This document shows, piece by piece, positions 30,182 through 42,746 of a DNA stretch of 64,000 bases. The stretch is from assembly GCA_019055375.1 (NCBI GenBank), contig JAHQIW010000392.1, positions 50,914 to 114,913 on the forward strand. The letters are read 5' to 3'. The stretch's first letter is position 1; each line of letters opens with the position of its first letter. The DNA comes from Parelaphostrongylus tenuis. Taxonomy: Eukaryota > Nematoda > Chromadorea > Rhabditida > Metastrongylidae. Made by a program: the position numbers and the translations under genes. The notes under the pieces are model-generated. The model ran no database searches. It was not told where the DNA came from and worked only from the letters and a program-made list of their open reading frames with translations.

Positions 30182-30197
30182 GGCTCTTTCTAGAGCC
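30182..30197 (+). terminator. Histone mRNA 3' stem-loop
   Basis: GGCTCT-TTCT-AGAGCC followed by ACA: a perfect 6-bp stem with 4-base loop of the replication-dependent histone 3' processing signal, 32 bases after the H2A stop. It binds SLBP in functional histone mRNAs (family knowledge). Intact although the gene upstream is broken. Confidence 0.85.
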
Positions 30198-31140
30198 ACA
30201 ATTGTAATCTACTACGTTCGTTAAAAAAAAAACCGTTTCGGTAAAGATTCTGTTTTCTTTTCTGGTGTTAGTTTGTAAAAAAAACATTGGTTACTTGAAG
30301 TGTTACAGATTACTCCCTGACTGACTACTAGAAGCTATGTGAGTATTTCATCACAACAAGAGAACTTGTAGCGAGATAACAGTAGTGTTTATTGAGATAA
30401 AAAAGTTGAATTCTTTTGCTTCGTTTGGGAAGTCTTAGCATGATACGCTTTGCCACAGAAGATCTATCTCGGTGATACGTTAGGAAAAACCATCTTACTG
30501 TGTGATTAGCGGATGACTCACGAAGAGTTAGTGAGCAATTTTGTTACAAAATGGGATTTCAACACTGAATAGCTTATGAGACGCAAAGAAGATAGAAGCT
30601 GAAGTACCCAGTCAATGTTATTGTGAACTTCTCGCGATGTTTCTTTATCATGGCACGACAATTATGGGGTGGAACTTCCAGTAGCTGATGAGAAGTGATT
30701 AGATGGATTAGTCAGAAGTAACAGCGAATGTTCTCTTGACAGAAGACGATTTCGCGTAGAGTCGAATCGTTGCCAGTAATACTCTTATTATATCAGTCGT
30801 TGACCAGAAGCTTAAAGCCATTTAGACAATTTTCCCACGAAGATTTCTAGAAATTCTGGAGATCCATTGCTTGTGGTATATTGTCAGATAATGCGTTATT
30901 ACCAGATCTGCGAAAAACCAGTGTTCCATCAAAATACGTCATTTGGGTATTCATTCATACCTGCCTACTTCAATGCGCGAAAGGAGTTGAATCAATGTTC
31001 ATAAGTCTTACAACAGTTTTAATGTCCCAAATTTCAATATAAAAAAAAATGTTAACGAGATCCCATAATCAATTAGAATTTGTTCTATTCTACCGCCTAT
31101 TGCAGTGGTATGATGTTACAATAAACCCAATAATGTAGGG
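30198..31140. other. Intergenic, nothing recognised
   Basis: AT-rich unique sequence without a gene or repeat I can support. Confidence 0.5.
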
Positions 31141-31424
31141 TAGTTGAGAGCAAAATTTTGATTTTATGGAACCTACTTTTTCATTGCTCCCATTCTGGAT
31201 AATCTAATCTTGTTATTCCTTCAACAGTTTTCTTGTTCTCTTTTAGGATTATTTGATAAAATGTGCAAGAATGCGTGAGAAAGCCAGTTCATTGAAAAAC
31301 TGTCAAAACTTCATATGTTATCTAAGTTTGTAAAGCCGCCTGAGATAGGACGAGACTTCAACAGCGTGCATAATACACGATTTTGCTCGGTTGCCTTGCA
31401 TATGATTTGAACTCTTGCCTGAGT

Positions 31425-31565
31425 ACATCGCACTGTTCGTAGCAAGCTTTGGTGTGCTCGAGTTGATTAGCGTACATAAATATCTCAAATAAGAGGTTAT
31501 CTGAGACGTTTATGTACGCTACTGAACTCGAGCATACGAAAGCTCGAAACGAACAGTGCGAAGTA
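31425..31565. repeat. Long hairpin in left arm
   Basis: CACTGTTCGTAGCAAGCTTT with GGTGTGCTCGAGTT on the left pairs with AACTCGAGCATACGAAAGCT and ACGAACAGTG on the right. An inner stem AGCGTACATAAA..TTTATGTACGCT and TCTCA..TGAGA closes the centre. The stem totals about 50 bp. Confidence 0.85.
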
Positions 31566-32584
31566 CTCAGTTAAGAGTGGAATACATTTGCAAGTCAATG
31601 AAGGGAGAATTTGAGATAACGAGAAGGCAATATAGAGCGATGAAGGAGAACATTTCTGCCGTAGTTCAAAGCCGAGTGCTTAGACCAAGAGAGGTGTACC
31701 TTGCGCTGTCTTTTCTTTTTTTTTCTTAGCTTCTTCACTTTAATTGTCTATTTTCGGCAACGACAAGTTGATGCTTACAATGTACGAATGTTTACGAGTT
31801 CTATAATAAAACTTTAAATGAATTAGTACACTTGAGTAGGAGGTGATTTGAAATTTAGATTTATTGCACTACAGGGCGTTAAAAAATGACAGACTTAACA
31901 AGTAGTCATTATGCCAATTGTGACGTTAAGCTCGCATAAGTTCGCTTAGCCTTGCAAATCGGCTTCACGATTTTAGGGCAAGTGATGTTTGCCAAACATT
32001 TCGCACCAAATCCAAGCTCTATATCAATAAACACGTGTGTATTTCCGACTGGCCAGATCAGGGCTCTCATGGGAGTCCAGTCTGCTTGATATGTACTTAA
32101 TTCAAACGGTGTTTTGGAAAAACAAGAGGATAGATAAGGGAGACACTGACTGTCATGAAGCGTTGTAATCGTTTCATTATCAAACGTGAAGCTCCATTTA
32201 TCGATGTCCGGACGCTGCTCTACTACCTATACTAACATGATTGTTTTGCGACTTGCTCCAGGTAAGAGCACATGGAATGATCATATGGGCTGTTAAATAA
32301 ACAGTTAGTGTAGATAAAATTCCCGAGGAAAATCGTGAGCCAATTAGCGCCCATATTAGCGCCTATACTGACTTATCGATACATTTTATGACATAAAATT
32401 TTACCGATAGCCCAAGTAGTAAGAAATATTGGCTTATTAACTTTTCTCTCTTCCTTAACGCATTAAGCGCGCTCTCGCAAAAATCACGCTTCAAACAACT
32501 TTTGTGTGCTCACAAGAAAGGAGAGTAAGTAGGTCACTAGAACCGCAATGTATCCCATGCCGCACAGTATTTGTGACGATATAC

Positions 32585-32700
32585 ACGAAACGATCGGATC
32601 ATTGCAAAGGCTTGATATGCATTCACTTGCCTCAGACGAATTAAGACGTGAGAACGGTTGTATGGCACATCTCTCACGGATTTAACATTAGCAGGAATTT
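32585..32700 (+). repeat. SINE-A tail in left arm
   Basis: TTGATATGCATTCACTTGCC, GACGAATTAAGACG and ATGGCACATCTCTCACGG match the SINE-A 3' half. The same fragment is inverted at about 53690-53800 in the right arm. Confidence 0.6.
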
Positions 32701-34237
32701 TATATTATTATCATGTGTAGCTTTTTGTAGCGAGCATATTGCTTGCAAAGTTTCTAGCGGAAACTTGTTTTTTACTGGTAGCTTGTCAGTCTGCTTTAGA
32801 AGATAGGAAAATTCTCATCTTTTGAAGACGCCCACTATCCGCTTTACAGTGTGCTTCCCGACCACTTGAAAAAAGGCTTATTATTAATATGAGTAGGAAA
32901 GAAGGTTACGGTGGGAAAATGCACATAATGACTTTGCTGAGGTGCACAAAGCCATAGCTTTCAAAAGTGGTATTTACTAGATCTGCACTAAAGAAACAAA
33001 ATAAAATATCAGAGTACGATTTTCCAACAACGTAATAGATAGCTTACAAAGAGTACCATCATTGAAGCCGACAGCCGTAGATAAATAAGACAACTGAATG
33101 TGGACCACTTTCGGAGACCATTGCTAAACCTTTTGTCACGGAATGGCCAGGACAGCTGTGCTGATACCACTTACCTATAGCGGTCAGAAAGCAGAAGGAA
33201 GGGTGATACCTACTCGTAACCAAACGAGATGAATAGGAAGTGCCCTAATTCTACTTGACCTAACAAATTCATTACAAGAACTTACATAACGTGAAATTGA
33301 TTAGAGAAGATGGGAAGAATGAAAATTGCATAAGATCGTCAAAAGAACGGTACTATTGATGTTATGTAACATAGAATCTGATAGTGCGGTTACGAAACAA
33401 AAAGTTGAAGCGGCAGATAAATGTACGACCTGCGTGAGTTTTGATCACGTCAGTAGAAATCGCTGCAACACCCGTTGAATGGAATCTGTTCATTCAAGGG
33501 TTATCAGATAAACTTACTTACCTTATTTCTTTCTATAATTTTCCTTGATTTCTCGATGTTTCAAATTTAGAAATTTGTTCAACTCAAAGAGAAGCTTTTC
33601 GGTAGAAAGGAAACTTTGCTACCTTCAATACATCTGTGTCTTGCCTGAACATGGTAATAAGTATGAAAATCTTCTGGTGATTGTTGCCAACGAATTTTCA
33701 AAATTACTAAGGTTGATGGTCATGATACGCACAGTTCCATTAGCCTTTTGACCAACATGTCAGTAATTCGCCTGGGATGCAACGCGAATCGAGCTGGGCG
33801 CGCTTCGGTAACGTAACGGTGATTTTCTAGTGACAATGGATTTCCTTGCATAAAAGGAGTTTCATAGCCAGTACATGGCTGATATGATAGAACAAATTTC
33901 AGTGAGGTTATTGGTATTGGAAACAACGCCGCTGGATGCTTTGAGGCCCTGTAATGCTTAAAGGAAAAGACAGATGCTTACGAAAGGGTCGAATTTTGAA
34001 CTGCTATGGACATCTTTACACTGTCATGAATTTACCCATATTTCAATCATAAGTATCGTTTAGCTCCTCATATAATACGATTCGCTTTCACTCGTAGCTA
34101 TAAGTGATCAAATCTCAAAATAATTGGTCACATGATCATTTTGTACCTTCGAAATTATATTTAGCGACACGAATCTTTGACCTTTACTAGTCCTGAATCC
34201 ACACAATTCAAAGTCATCATAGCGATTGAAAATCAAA

Positions 34238-34520
34238 GGATAAGGTGAAACTTCCGGCGTTGATCAGTACCTGAAGAATGCACCATGCGTTCGCCTTCAA
34301 TTCTCAAATTCGCTTGAGGTGATTGAATGCATACCTCGCCTTTACTTTGACTCGCGGTGGCCTCTCGTTGTATCGAGTCAGTGATGTTTATCTTACCGTC
34401 TAATAAAAGCTTATTGACCCTGAAGAGAAGGATAGCTTTGTGAGCCGTGAGCTCAAGATTAGATCATAATCTTTGCGTGCGACGCAGAGCACTTCTAACT
34501 ACTATGCCACATGAGCTCCT
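34238..34520 (-). repeat. SINE-A copy in left arm
   Basis: Reverse-strand SINE-A: tail GGCGTTGATCAGTACCTGAA, body GACTCGCGGTGGCCTCTCG, head complement GCGTGCGACGCAGAGCACTT. The B box is decayed. Its counterpart is at 51925-52165 in the right arm, so this insertion predates the duplication. Confidence 0.75.
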
Positions 34521-34644
34521 TATCACTAGTACCTGCGCCTCATAGAAATTTTCGGTTCTTTCTGATTTGGAAGGAACAAATAAAAAATCGATCTCATTCG
34601 ATGGAGAGGAACTTTTCATAAGAGTGTTAGGAGATCTGCTGCTC

Positions 34645-34760
34645 CACGTCGACTATAAATTGCTTGCCAACGCTTCTGAAACTCGTCGACAAACTGCAAG
34701 CGTATGGTGACGAAATTTGCGGTGTTCGTTATCGTGAGAAAAGATTAACCCTTTTTTGCT
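34645..34760 (+). mobile_element. mariner transposase fragment
   Basis: Reads LVDKLQAYGDEICGVR, closely related to LRFVDKLQTCGDEIRHVR in the mariner remnant at 40.5-40.8 kb. It begins 13 bases outside the end of the left duplication arm. The following 300 bases may belong to the same element but are not recognisable. Confidence 0.5.
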
Positions 34761-35149
34761 AAACATCATTGCGCCGAACAGTATCGAAAGTTCCTGGTGT
34801 ATTTCGTCGACTTGCTCGACGTACTCAACGTATCACTCGATTTCAAGAAGCTGTGATGGATAAAATTAGCAGGAAATCATCAAGCAACTGACATAACTAG
34901 TTTAGTGCAGTTTCGGCTATGAAACTTTGAAGGTGCTGCCAAGCTGCATTGCAAAGCAATCATTTAGTCGGCCGTCGTCACGTCGTAGACGACCTATTTG
35001 TCCTCGCACCACAATACGGTCGACGGAGAATCATTCTCATCGGCAATTCCTCGAAGCAGCATTTCTTAGACAGTCACTCAGTTCAAAAGCATCCGTTCCT
35101 CAACATTCTATAAATTTCCAAATTCTTTTAGAGATTCGGAAATAGTTTA

Positions 35150-38100
35150 GTTGCGTAGAATGAGCTATTCTGTGAATTTCTGGCAAACGTTTCAATTCTT
35201 TGTCGTGTTGTTAACGTTCGAAGTTCAATGAAAGTCGAACATGATTTCAAGAGTTCCCATGAAATCATTAATATTGCTGAATTTATCATTACGACTGACC
35301 ATCTCGACTAACTGAATTAGGAAACTTGCTCGCTCTAACAACTTCATTTCCATGTATTAAGAGCAAAATTAGAAAGCTAGTTTTTATCACACGCTGTAGA
35401 CCTGTCGAACACGAAACAAGTTGGATGGAGGCGCAAAGCGTCCTAAAGAGATAGATAATGGGATTGAGAGCGAGCCGGAAACTACCTTAATGCATCTCAG
35501 TTCTTTTAATTCGGCAGCAATTATTTGAAAAGTCGCGCAAACACTGATGAAATCTTAGGATAATTTATACCTGTGGAAATCTGGGATATAATTGAAGAGG
35601 ATCAGTGCCTGGGAACACACACTAGAATGTGCTTCTCGCATGGCGGATCCGATTAATGTCAAAGTAAACTCACGGGATTGCACGAGATAAAAAGACGACA
35701 CCCTTTGTAATCCGTTCATGATACATCAAACATGCGATGCATGAGTAGGCGAAAAAGAATAATCTTATAAATATAAGCGTGGCCCAGAAATTGATTGATC
35801 TAAGGTAACACTAATCTACATTTACTTCATACTTGAAATGTTTTGAACCGTTATTAGCTTTGCCTTCTATCTATATTATTGATCTATGACGAATAACAGA
35901 AGGATGCGTCATTTGGAGGCCTGAAAAAATTTCACAAAATAGGAACACATCTCCAGTGTTGCTATTGACAAATTTATTGGTAAATCTTAACAACTGGTAT
36001 GATACGCAATGAATAATAAAATGGGTGGTCACAGCTAATCACAACAATGAAGACGCTGCTCTCACAATTCAAGAATTCTCTGCCGCCGTTATTGGAAGAG
36101 AATTTTCAGAAAAAAAAGTATCTCTATGGAAATTCTATCTGTACAGCCGAGCGTTCTACCTAACCAATACTAATGTGTTCTGTTCTATACGAGAGAAGGT
36201 CACAGTCGTCTCTTTACAAATTTTTTTTTCTTGTAAAAAGGATGAGCACCCAAAACGTGTTAACTCTTTTGATCTGCCTTTGGGATAATACGAAACAGAT
36301 TATGTGATTGGATTCAGTTAGTGCTTCAATTGAAGCATATTACATCATGGCAGGTTCGAGGTGAATTTCAAGATCCATAAAAAAGTTTCAATATCTTCCA
36401 AAAATACCTGCGGCCACTAGCCTGCAAGCTATTACGGCCTTGATTCCTAATATTATGTAGATAAGTGACAGATGAGAATGTTTCGAAGTAGTGCATCTCG
36501 AGGCAGTAGACGTTGGTAGAGCTTTTCAACGTTCACATACCCTCTGCAGTAGAAAATTTAATGCTGCTTGACTTCTGCATGAATGATGGCAATATCGAAA
36601 TCGGCAATGGAAAAAGTCGCTCGTGAATTGCAGTTTGATCTTTTTGATAGCACAGTTTCCGTTGTAGTGGCAATCTCAACGAACAGCTGTATTTGAGAGC
36701 ACTCAAGCGACCAATTCAAAGGCAAGAATTAGTATTCTAATTTGTCTCTCATAATTCCTGTCCAATTCTCACCTATGGTGGTGACAAAGAGACCAGGAAT
36801 AATCAGATGCAGAGTATGCACAGGCTGAAATAAAGTACGCTAGTGAATTCTGAATGTAAAAGTAATCAAAGTATTTTAAAAAAAGGTACTGATGCACGTG
36901 ATTCCCAAACATTCCATCCAATCAGTAGGTGATATACTGTTCTTCAGAATTGCACACACCTTTTAAATCCTGTACAAGCAGCTCCATACGAAACTCAGAC
37001 ATGATTTCGATTATTTCATAGCACAAAAAGCTTTCTCTACAGCTTTCCTGTTTGTTCTACTCGCATATTATTATTATCTTGGAGGTTTCATCTGCTAAAC
37101 CTTTGATATAAATTCGTGTTAACAAAAAATTAACTCATTAACACATTTCTTCCTATTTAGCTATATTTGAAAAACATTATGAATTAGCACCAGCAGAAAA
37201 ATATATTACAAAATGTGAGCAGAAACTTTGGATCAGACGGCATTCTTAAATGAGAAATCAAGTGGACAAACTCAAATTCCTTAAGAAAGTAAAGGAGTTC
37301 ATTAGCAATGTTAAATAAATTACCGTAGTCAAACAACATTGCGGTATACTGCTTTCGAAATAAGAGCCACGTGCTTCATGGAATACACATATGAGCATAT
37401 CTTCAGGTGAATAACATTATCAGATCAGTGGAGAATCTCACAAATGCTTATCACACCATAAAGAACGGCTGACGTGACAGTTTCTTATCACTTTCAGCTG
37501 ATCGGATCTATTCCTCTGTTTCCATTCCAAGCATTTCACAACGTGAACCTACAATGCTTAAATGGTATTTCCATGGAAAGTCATTTTTTAGGCAAGAGAT
37601 TCTTTGAAAGGATGTCTCCTGTATAGGCAGACCACGTGCCACAGCTATTAGAATTCTCAGAGGTGTTTTCTCAATCCTTCGTCAAATTCTTTGTGTGCTA
37701 CGAAAACTTCTAACAGTGAATCGTAACCTTACCAACGAGAGCAAGGTAGAGTCAGTTTGCTGATTCCAATTCGTATATGAATAGGGTTGGCTTCATAAAA
37801 ATTCCGACCAAATATTGTTGCAGTTGCAATATTACGATACAGTTTTTGCCATTACCGGTATCATAAAAAAAATCTCTTTGATTTCGCTTATGTTCCGTTT
37901 ACCATTCACTATGACAGCAAAGGCAAGTTGTCATCAATTCCGGGGAAGCGAAAACATCGACTCCATGCGAACGTTTTTGTATTGCAATAGCCTTAGAAAT
38001 GGATTGATGCCCGATTATGGAGTTGACAATATGCCTACCATGTCTCTTACAAGATACTGTATAGATCTCAGTAATTTTATATTACATTCATCTCCATTGT

Positions 38101-40440
38101 TTCGTATTAATAACTTACGAAAACGCGTATACAGTGTCCACGATGTTCAACACTTATTTACGGCCTGTGGCATCGATGAGTCAAGCTATCTCTGAGAGAA
38201 CGAGAGAACACCAAAGCAAATGTCATGATGGTACAATGAGTAACATGTGAGCTTGTAAAAGGGTAATTATGGGTTCAAAGTCCACTTGAACTTTCGAGAT
38301 CTGCTTATAACTCCACACTGCGGCTTTATCTGGTGCTGTTTTCGCCATCCACTCTCAACTATTTCATATAGATAACCCTCTAATCACGTTCCATGTGTAC
38401 TGTCTTCGGATTTGAACCCTGCAGTTGGTTGGGTGTTGTGCATTTTGATTATGTTCCATCTTATACTATTCAAACGTTCCATAGTTGATATGTTTCTGGA
38501 TGTGGTTAAAGTATAAGCAATTGTCCACAGCAGAGTGTTGTAAGGGCAATCGGGTACAAGAGGTGCTCACGTACGTTTTTCTCACTTCTTCGAGAGTTCT
38601 CAAATCTGCTCTATTTATACACAGTTTTGTCTTTTGTTAAATTGCAAGCATGAATTGAACTTATCAGGTACACATGAGATGTAGTCTTTCTTGAAAAAGA
38701 GAGATACATTTTGATTCATTTACGTTTGTAAAGGTGTTCCTCGAAAACCCGAGTTCTCTTCTGACTTGTGCGCACTGTAATCTTTTTTCTTGCTTCGTTG
38801 TGCACAGTGAGCATTGTCTCTGCTGCATTATTACTCCACAAAAAAAGATACTTTCGGCACTATGAAAAATTGACAGGATATCATTTGCATTTTCTTTTTA
38901 TCCTATTCGAGTGACTATAAAATCCACGGTAACGTTGAGGCGAACAACTTTGGCGAGACGACATAGCCTAGGGAGATAGGAATGATTCGGTGAAAAGCTA
39001 TATCTCCGAGGTCGATCGCACTGATTATCAGGTGGAATTTTTATGTAGGATGAGTTTACTTTTTGCTCGGCGCGAGCTAGTCAAAAAGCTTGATAACGTT
39101 ATAGGCTCATTCATAGCTGATAATGGTGAGAACATGGAGCAGATGCTATTACACATAAGTTCGTGTTCTATCAGTCGCCACCTTGGTGCAATCCATGGAG
39201 GGGTTTTGGCCAAAATTTTTATAACTCAACTACTTAGGCATCATCACAGATCTCGAATGTACCTAATTTTAATGCTCATCAAGAATTTGTCATCAGGCGA
39301 CAGTCAAATTGCACGGTAATCATCTACTTTATTTTCTCAAAAACTGAATTCCTGTGGAACAGAGTTACCAATATCAGAGGCCCAACAAGACAATTTCATT
39401 CCAATTTTTGTTACTTATTGCAAAATTCTTGGCCTTGTGTTCATTCTCACTAAGGCATATCAGTACGACCTTACAGTCTACTATTCGTAAAAGAAGTCAA
39501 AGAAAGATTTCATAGCGCATTACTTTCGCTGTCTACTAGCATAATGCATCTGATTTATCTTCTTTGACTATGTAGATTTATGAGCACCAGTTGTTGGTAC
39601 CGCTTATCTTCCGACTCAGATGCTGAAGTAGATGAATAGCCGAGCAGTGTAAGAGTTCCAAATGAGTCAACGATATGAGCAAAAAAAAAGGTGTAACAAA
39701 ATCGACTCCACCGAAAGTTCGTGTTGGGAACTTTTTCTCCATGGATAGAAGTTGTCTACTCATATAGCTGGCATGTGGCTGGTGTGTGTCATTACCGCTA
39801 CGCCTCGTTTTTTTTTTGTGGGATGATTAGGTAATGTGATCGATGTCCTTGACAATGATATAAAGATCGGTGTTTGAGGACACTGTTCTGGTGCTATAAG
39901 AGCACAACGCGAACATATCCTATGGATAAACGCCTTGTGTAACCTAAAATTCCATCACCTCGTGACAAATGCCTAGCCGCCTGATTTTGTAGACGGAAGG
40001 CTTAATGCGTGGTAGTTAGCCTAGTTTATTTTGCTGATCAGTCTGCTTTCTCTCGAGATTTGAGGTTGCTCAGCTGAAACATTCTACGATTACCACGCCA
40101 GCGTCGTCAACACTTCAAGATTGGAAAGGGATTCGTTACCTTGCAACTAGATTACTCCCAGGCGTCGGCGGTTTTTGACATTCATATACTCGCAACTAGA
40201 AAAACTCTTAATGAAAACTATGAACTTATCGAACTCCTTCTTAGCTCGAGAGACCACGCTGGATCTTAACGCCCTTTGTACTTAGCAGTCGAATATCCAG
40301 GAGCACTCTAATCACATTTAAGTAGATCATTTTGAGGAATAGGTTGAACAAAAGCTATAACTCACTTCAAATAATAATAATAGGGTATGAAAAGAATTCT
40401 GTCGCATTTTCAAAATGAATAGAAAAAATTTTATTGCACA
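35150..40440. other. 5.3 kb without recognisable genes
   Basis: AT-rich sequence between the left arm and the mariner remnant. The two longest ATG-starting frames (37815-38195, 126 codons; 38990-39319, 109 codons) have no motif, no paired splice sites that I can support, and composition like their surroundings. I cannot say that either is a gene. Confidence 0.4.
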
Positions 40441-40466
40441 CCGACTAAGCTCAAACTATAGACAAC

Positions 40467-40800
40467 TTAACATTCAAAGTTGTCTTCTTCCATATCGGTC
40501 TCCTGGAGAATGAGCCAAATCGTCATTGAATTACGCACAAACTTGTCGGCCAACATCCGGCAACTCACCGATGGATTTTCACCAAATCGACTGACGACTG
40601 CTAGGCGATTAACTTCTTGTGGATGTCCTTCTCTGATTTGTCGGTCAGACGGTCTCCTTCTTCTGAAAGTCTTAAACCAACGCTGAGCTGTACGAACATG
40701 GCGAATTTCGTCACCACACGTTTGCAGTTTGTCGACGAACCTCAGGAGCGATGGCACGCAACTTGTAGTGGACGTGGGGCAACAGACGAATTTCTTCCTT
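40467..40800 (-). pseudogene. Truncated mariner transposase (N-terminal DNA-binding half)
   Basis: Reverse strand, 96 codons from 40757: a first helix-turn-helix with VRTAQRWFKTFR, a linker GHPQEVNR, and a second one with NPSVSCRMLADKF and MTIWLIL. This is the mariner/SETMAR N-terminal layout. The protein stops after EEDNFEC, before any of the three catalytic aspartates. The frame is open further upstream to about 40800. I could not identify terminal repeats. A dead deletion derivative is most likely; an expressed DNA-binding fragment is possible. Confidence 0.75.
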
Positions 40801-40884
40801 GAACAGTTTCATTCTGAGGACTGTGCAGAAAAGTGATATATAGTTCGATGCGCAAGAAAACGAGCTTTTTGATGAGCTCCAATT

Positions 40885-40911
40885 CACTCAATATATATAT
40901 ATATATATAAA
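40885..40911. repeat. TA microsatellite
   Basis: About 10 TA units following a mariner remnant. Confidence 0.8.
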
Positions 40912-41234
40912 ATTATTTTCTCAGGCAATGTGACATAGCTTCTTCTACAACCTATTAATTATTCCTAACTATACAAGGTCGATGTAACGTGGGGGAGGCA
41001 AGGGCGGGATGGGTACGTTTGTTACGGCAGCTCATCATGTAATCCCTCTCTATTATCTGATTTTAAGTCTTGAAAAGTACGATTCTATGGGGTTACTATG
41101 AATCTCTCGCAATTGCTAAAGGCAAGAGTCAATTTTCGTCATTAGTGAAGCCCAAGGGGGAAAACACATGACACTGTGCACATTCACATATGCTCATACA
41201 CACACTTCTACAACTTATTAATTATTTCTGATAG

Positions 41235-41450
41235 GAGGGGATGGCGGTGTGCTACCACAATACATAGGTCACCGCTTTGCTACCACTCTTTCCTCGTGAC
41301 AGTAGCAAGGCGATGGCTTGGGTGGTGTGATTCTAACACGCGCACCCGTTTTCGTTGGGGCTGTGGTTCAACTTCAAATTGGAATCTAATGTCTTGCATA
41401 CCACTCAGTACTCTGGATCTATATTTATAACATCATAACACAGCAAAAAA
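41235..41450 (+). repeat. SINE-C copy 1
   Basis: Contains a B-box-like TGGTTCAACTTC near 41361 and a tail (ACTCTGGATCTATATTTATA then ACATCATAACAC) that recurs at 42.1-42.2, 60.8 and 61.1 kb. The head is decayed and the boundaries are approximate. Confidence 0.5.
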
Positions 41451-42004
41451 CTCCAGAACTTTTTGAATAGGTTTAACAAATCCAGGATTAGATAAGAATT
41501 GAGGGTGTGTGAACATAATCACATGGCACCTTGTCTTAAACTCATTTTCTATTCAGGGTAACAGTGCGCACTATCATAAATTAGCTGACACCTTTGTTCC
41601 ATTTGACTTACTGACTTTGGGGGTCAGTTCATACGCATCTCACACAAGAGCATAGGTAGTCTTACACCTGATAACTCGTTGAGTGACTTCTCCTAAATAA
41701 AAAAAACGTTTATAAATCCCATGTATTTCCATTTATACTATAGGGAACCGCATGCTTATACGAATAACGTTAAAGGATACGTTCAGATTTTGAGCAAGGT
41801 GAAGTCGCCAAAACCTCATTCATTGATTCTTAAGAAGGCATAACAACCTCGCGCAAGCTCTGAGTGAAGATTGGCTAATAAGATATCTTTCTGTCACACA
41901 GTGCTTGAAAGCATTACGGTGAAGAATCTAAACAGATTATACATTTCAAGTTGCTGCAGATCAACTGGATTTGATCCATACGTGCTTACCTAAGCGAACC
42001 CTTG

Positions 42005-42200
42005 AAAGGCTGGTTGATGACAGCTACGATGGGATGTATCGAAGAAAGTGTGGTAGCGATGCGATGTCATCGGTCGTATAGTAGTAGCACGCTCCCACGA
42101 TATAGGTGAAACGTGTGTTCAATTCCAAAGTGGATTCAGATGTTTTGTATATCGCTTAATACTCCTAGCTATATATTTGTAGAACCATAGCACTGCAGAA
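42005..42200 (+). repeat. SINE-C copy 2
   Basis: Starts with AAAGGCTGGTTGATGACAGC (shared with about 60945-60962), has GTTCAATTCC as a B box at about 42118, and ends ACTCCTAGCTATATATTTGT, the family tail. Confidence 0.5.
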
Positions 42201-42600
42201 AATTAGTAAAAATAAAGAGGCGTTAAGGCAGAAACGTTGGCCATCGAGTTTTGAGGAAAAGGAAGTACCAACTTGATAAAGTTTAAAAAAAAAGAAAAGG
42301 ACAGTTTCTGAGAACTTTTAGAAGTAATAAACTCACATAGATCATGAGTTGTTGTTTGGAAAAGTCTTTAGTGCTATTATGAGGCATACAACGTAAAATT
42401 TCTGATCAACAGCTCACTGTTTTTTATAGATTTCAGTGCTTATGATAAGTAACAGCTACCGTGAAGACTGATGGGTTACAGGCCACGAAATATGTGCAAA
42501 ATAATTAGCAAAACTCTTTCAAATATACAAACAATGTGTTTGGCAGGTAGAAATTTGGTAAAATTCAGCAAATAATAGGAAAAGTCATGAGGTATGTCTA

Positions 42601-42660
42601 TGGCACTTACATAGTGGTTAACGTACGTTTCGGCCTTCCAGCCTCATCAGTAGCACAGTA
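42601..42660 (-). ncRNA. Hammerhead-ribozyme motif d (intact core)
   Basis: Reverse strand: CTGATGA (complement of 42644-42650), stem II GGCT-GGAA-GGCC, GAAA, stem III ACGTACGT, cleavage position U, then TAACCAC pairing with GTGCTA as stem I. The GTAAGTGCCA flank is shared with motif e. It lies head-out at the 5' edge of PLE1, about 10-20 bases from the start of similarity with PLE2. Confidence 0.75.
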
Positions 42661-42746
42661 ATTTTCATGTCTCTTCCCGATAATGCGCGCTTTCTCTTAG
42701 AAATGGGCCCAAGTTTCTCACCGCGTAACCCATTTCTAAGGAAACC

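Larger units (their letters stand above)
31141..34632. repeat. Left arm of a 3.4-kb inverted duplication
   Basis: Reverse complement of 51812-55154 nearly throughout. Outer match: TAGTTGAGAGCAAAA at 31141 against 55144-55154; inner match: CATAAGAGTGTTAG near 34620-34632 against 51811-51825. It contains a long hairpin (31425-31565), a SINE-A tail (32585-32700) and a SINE-A copy (34238-34520). No large open frame. It may be two copies of one transposon inserted in opposite directions, or a segmental duplication. Confidence 0.9.

Noticed and set aside
37815..38195. 126-codon frame, and 109 codons at 38990-39319
   Set aside because: No recognisable domain, no supporting splice context, and AT-rich composition like the flanks. 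Could be chance.
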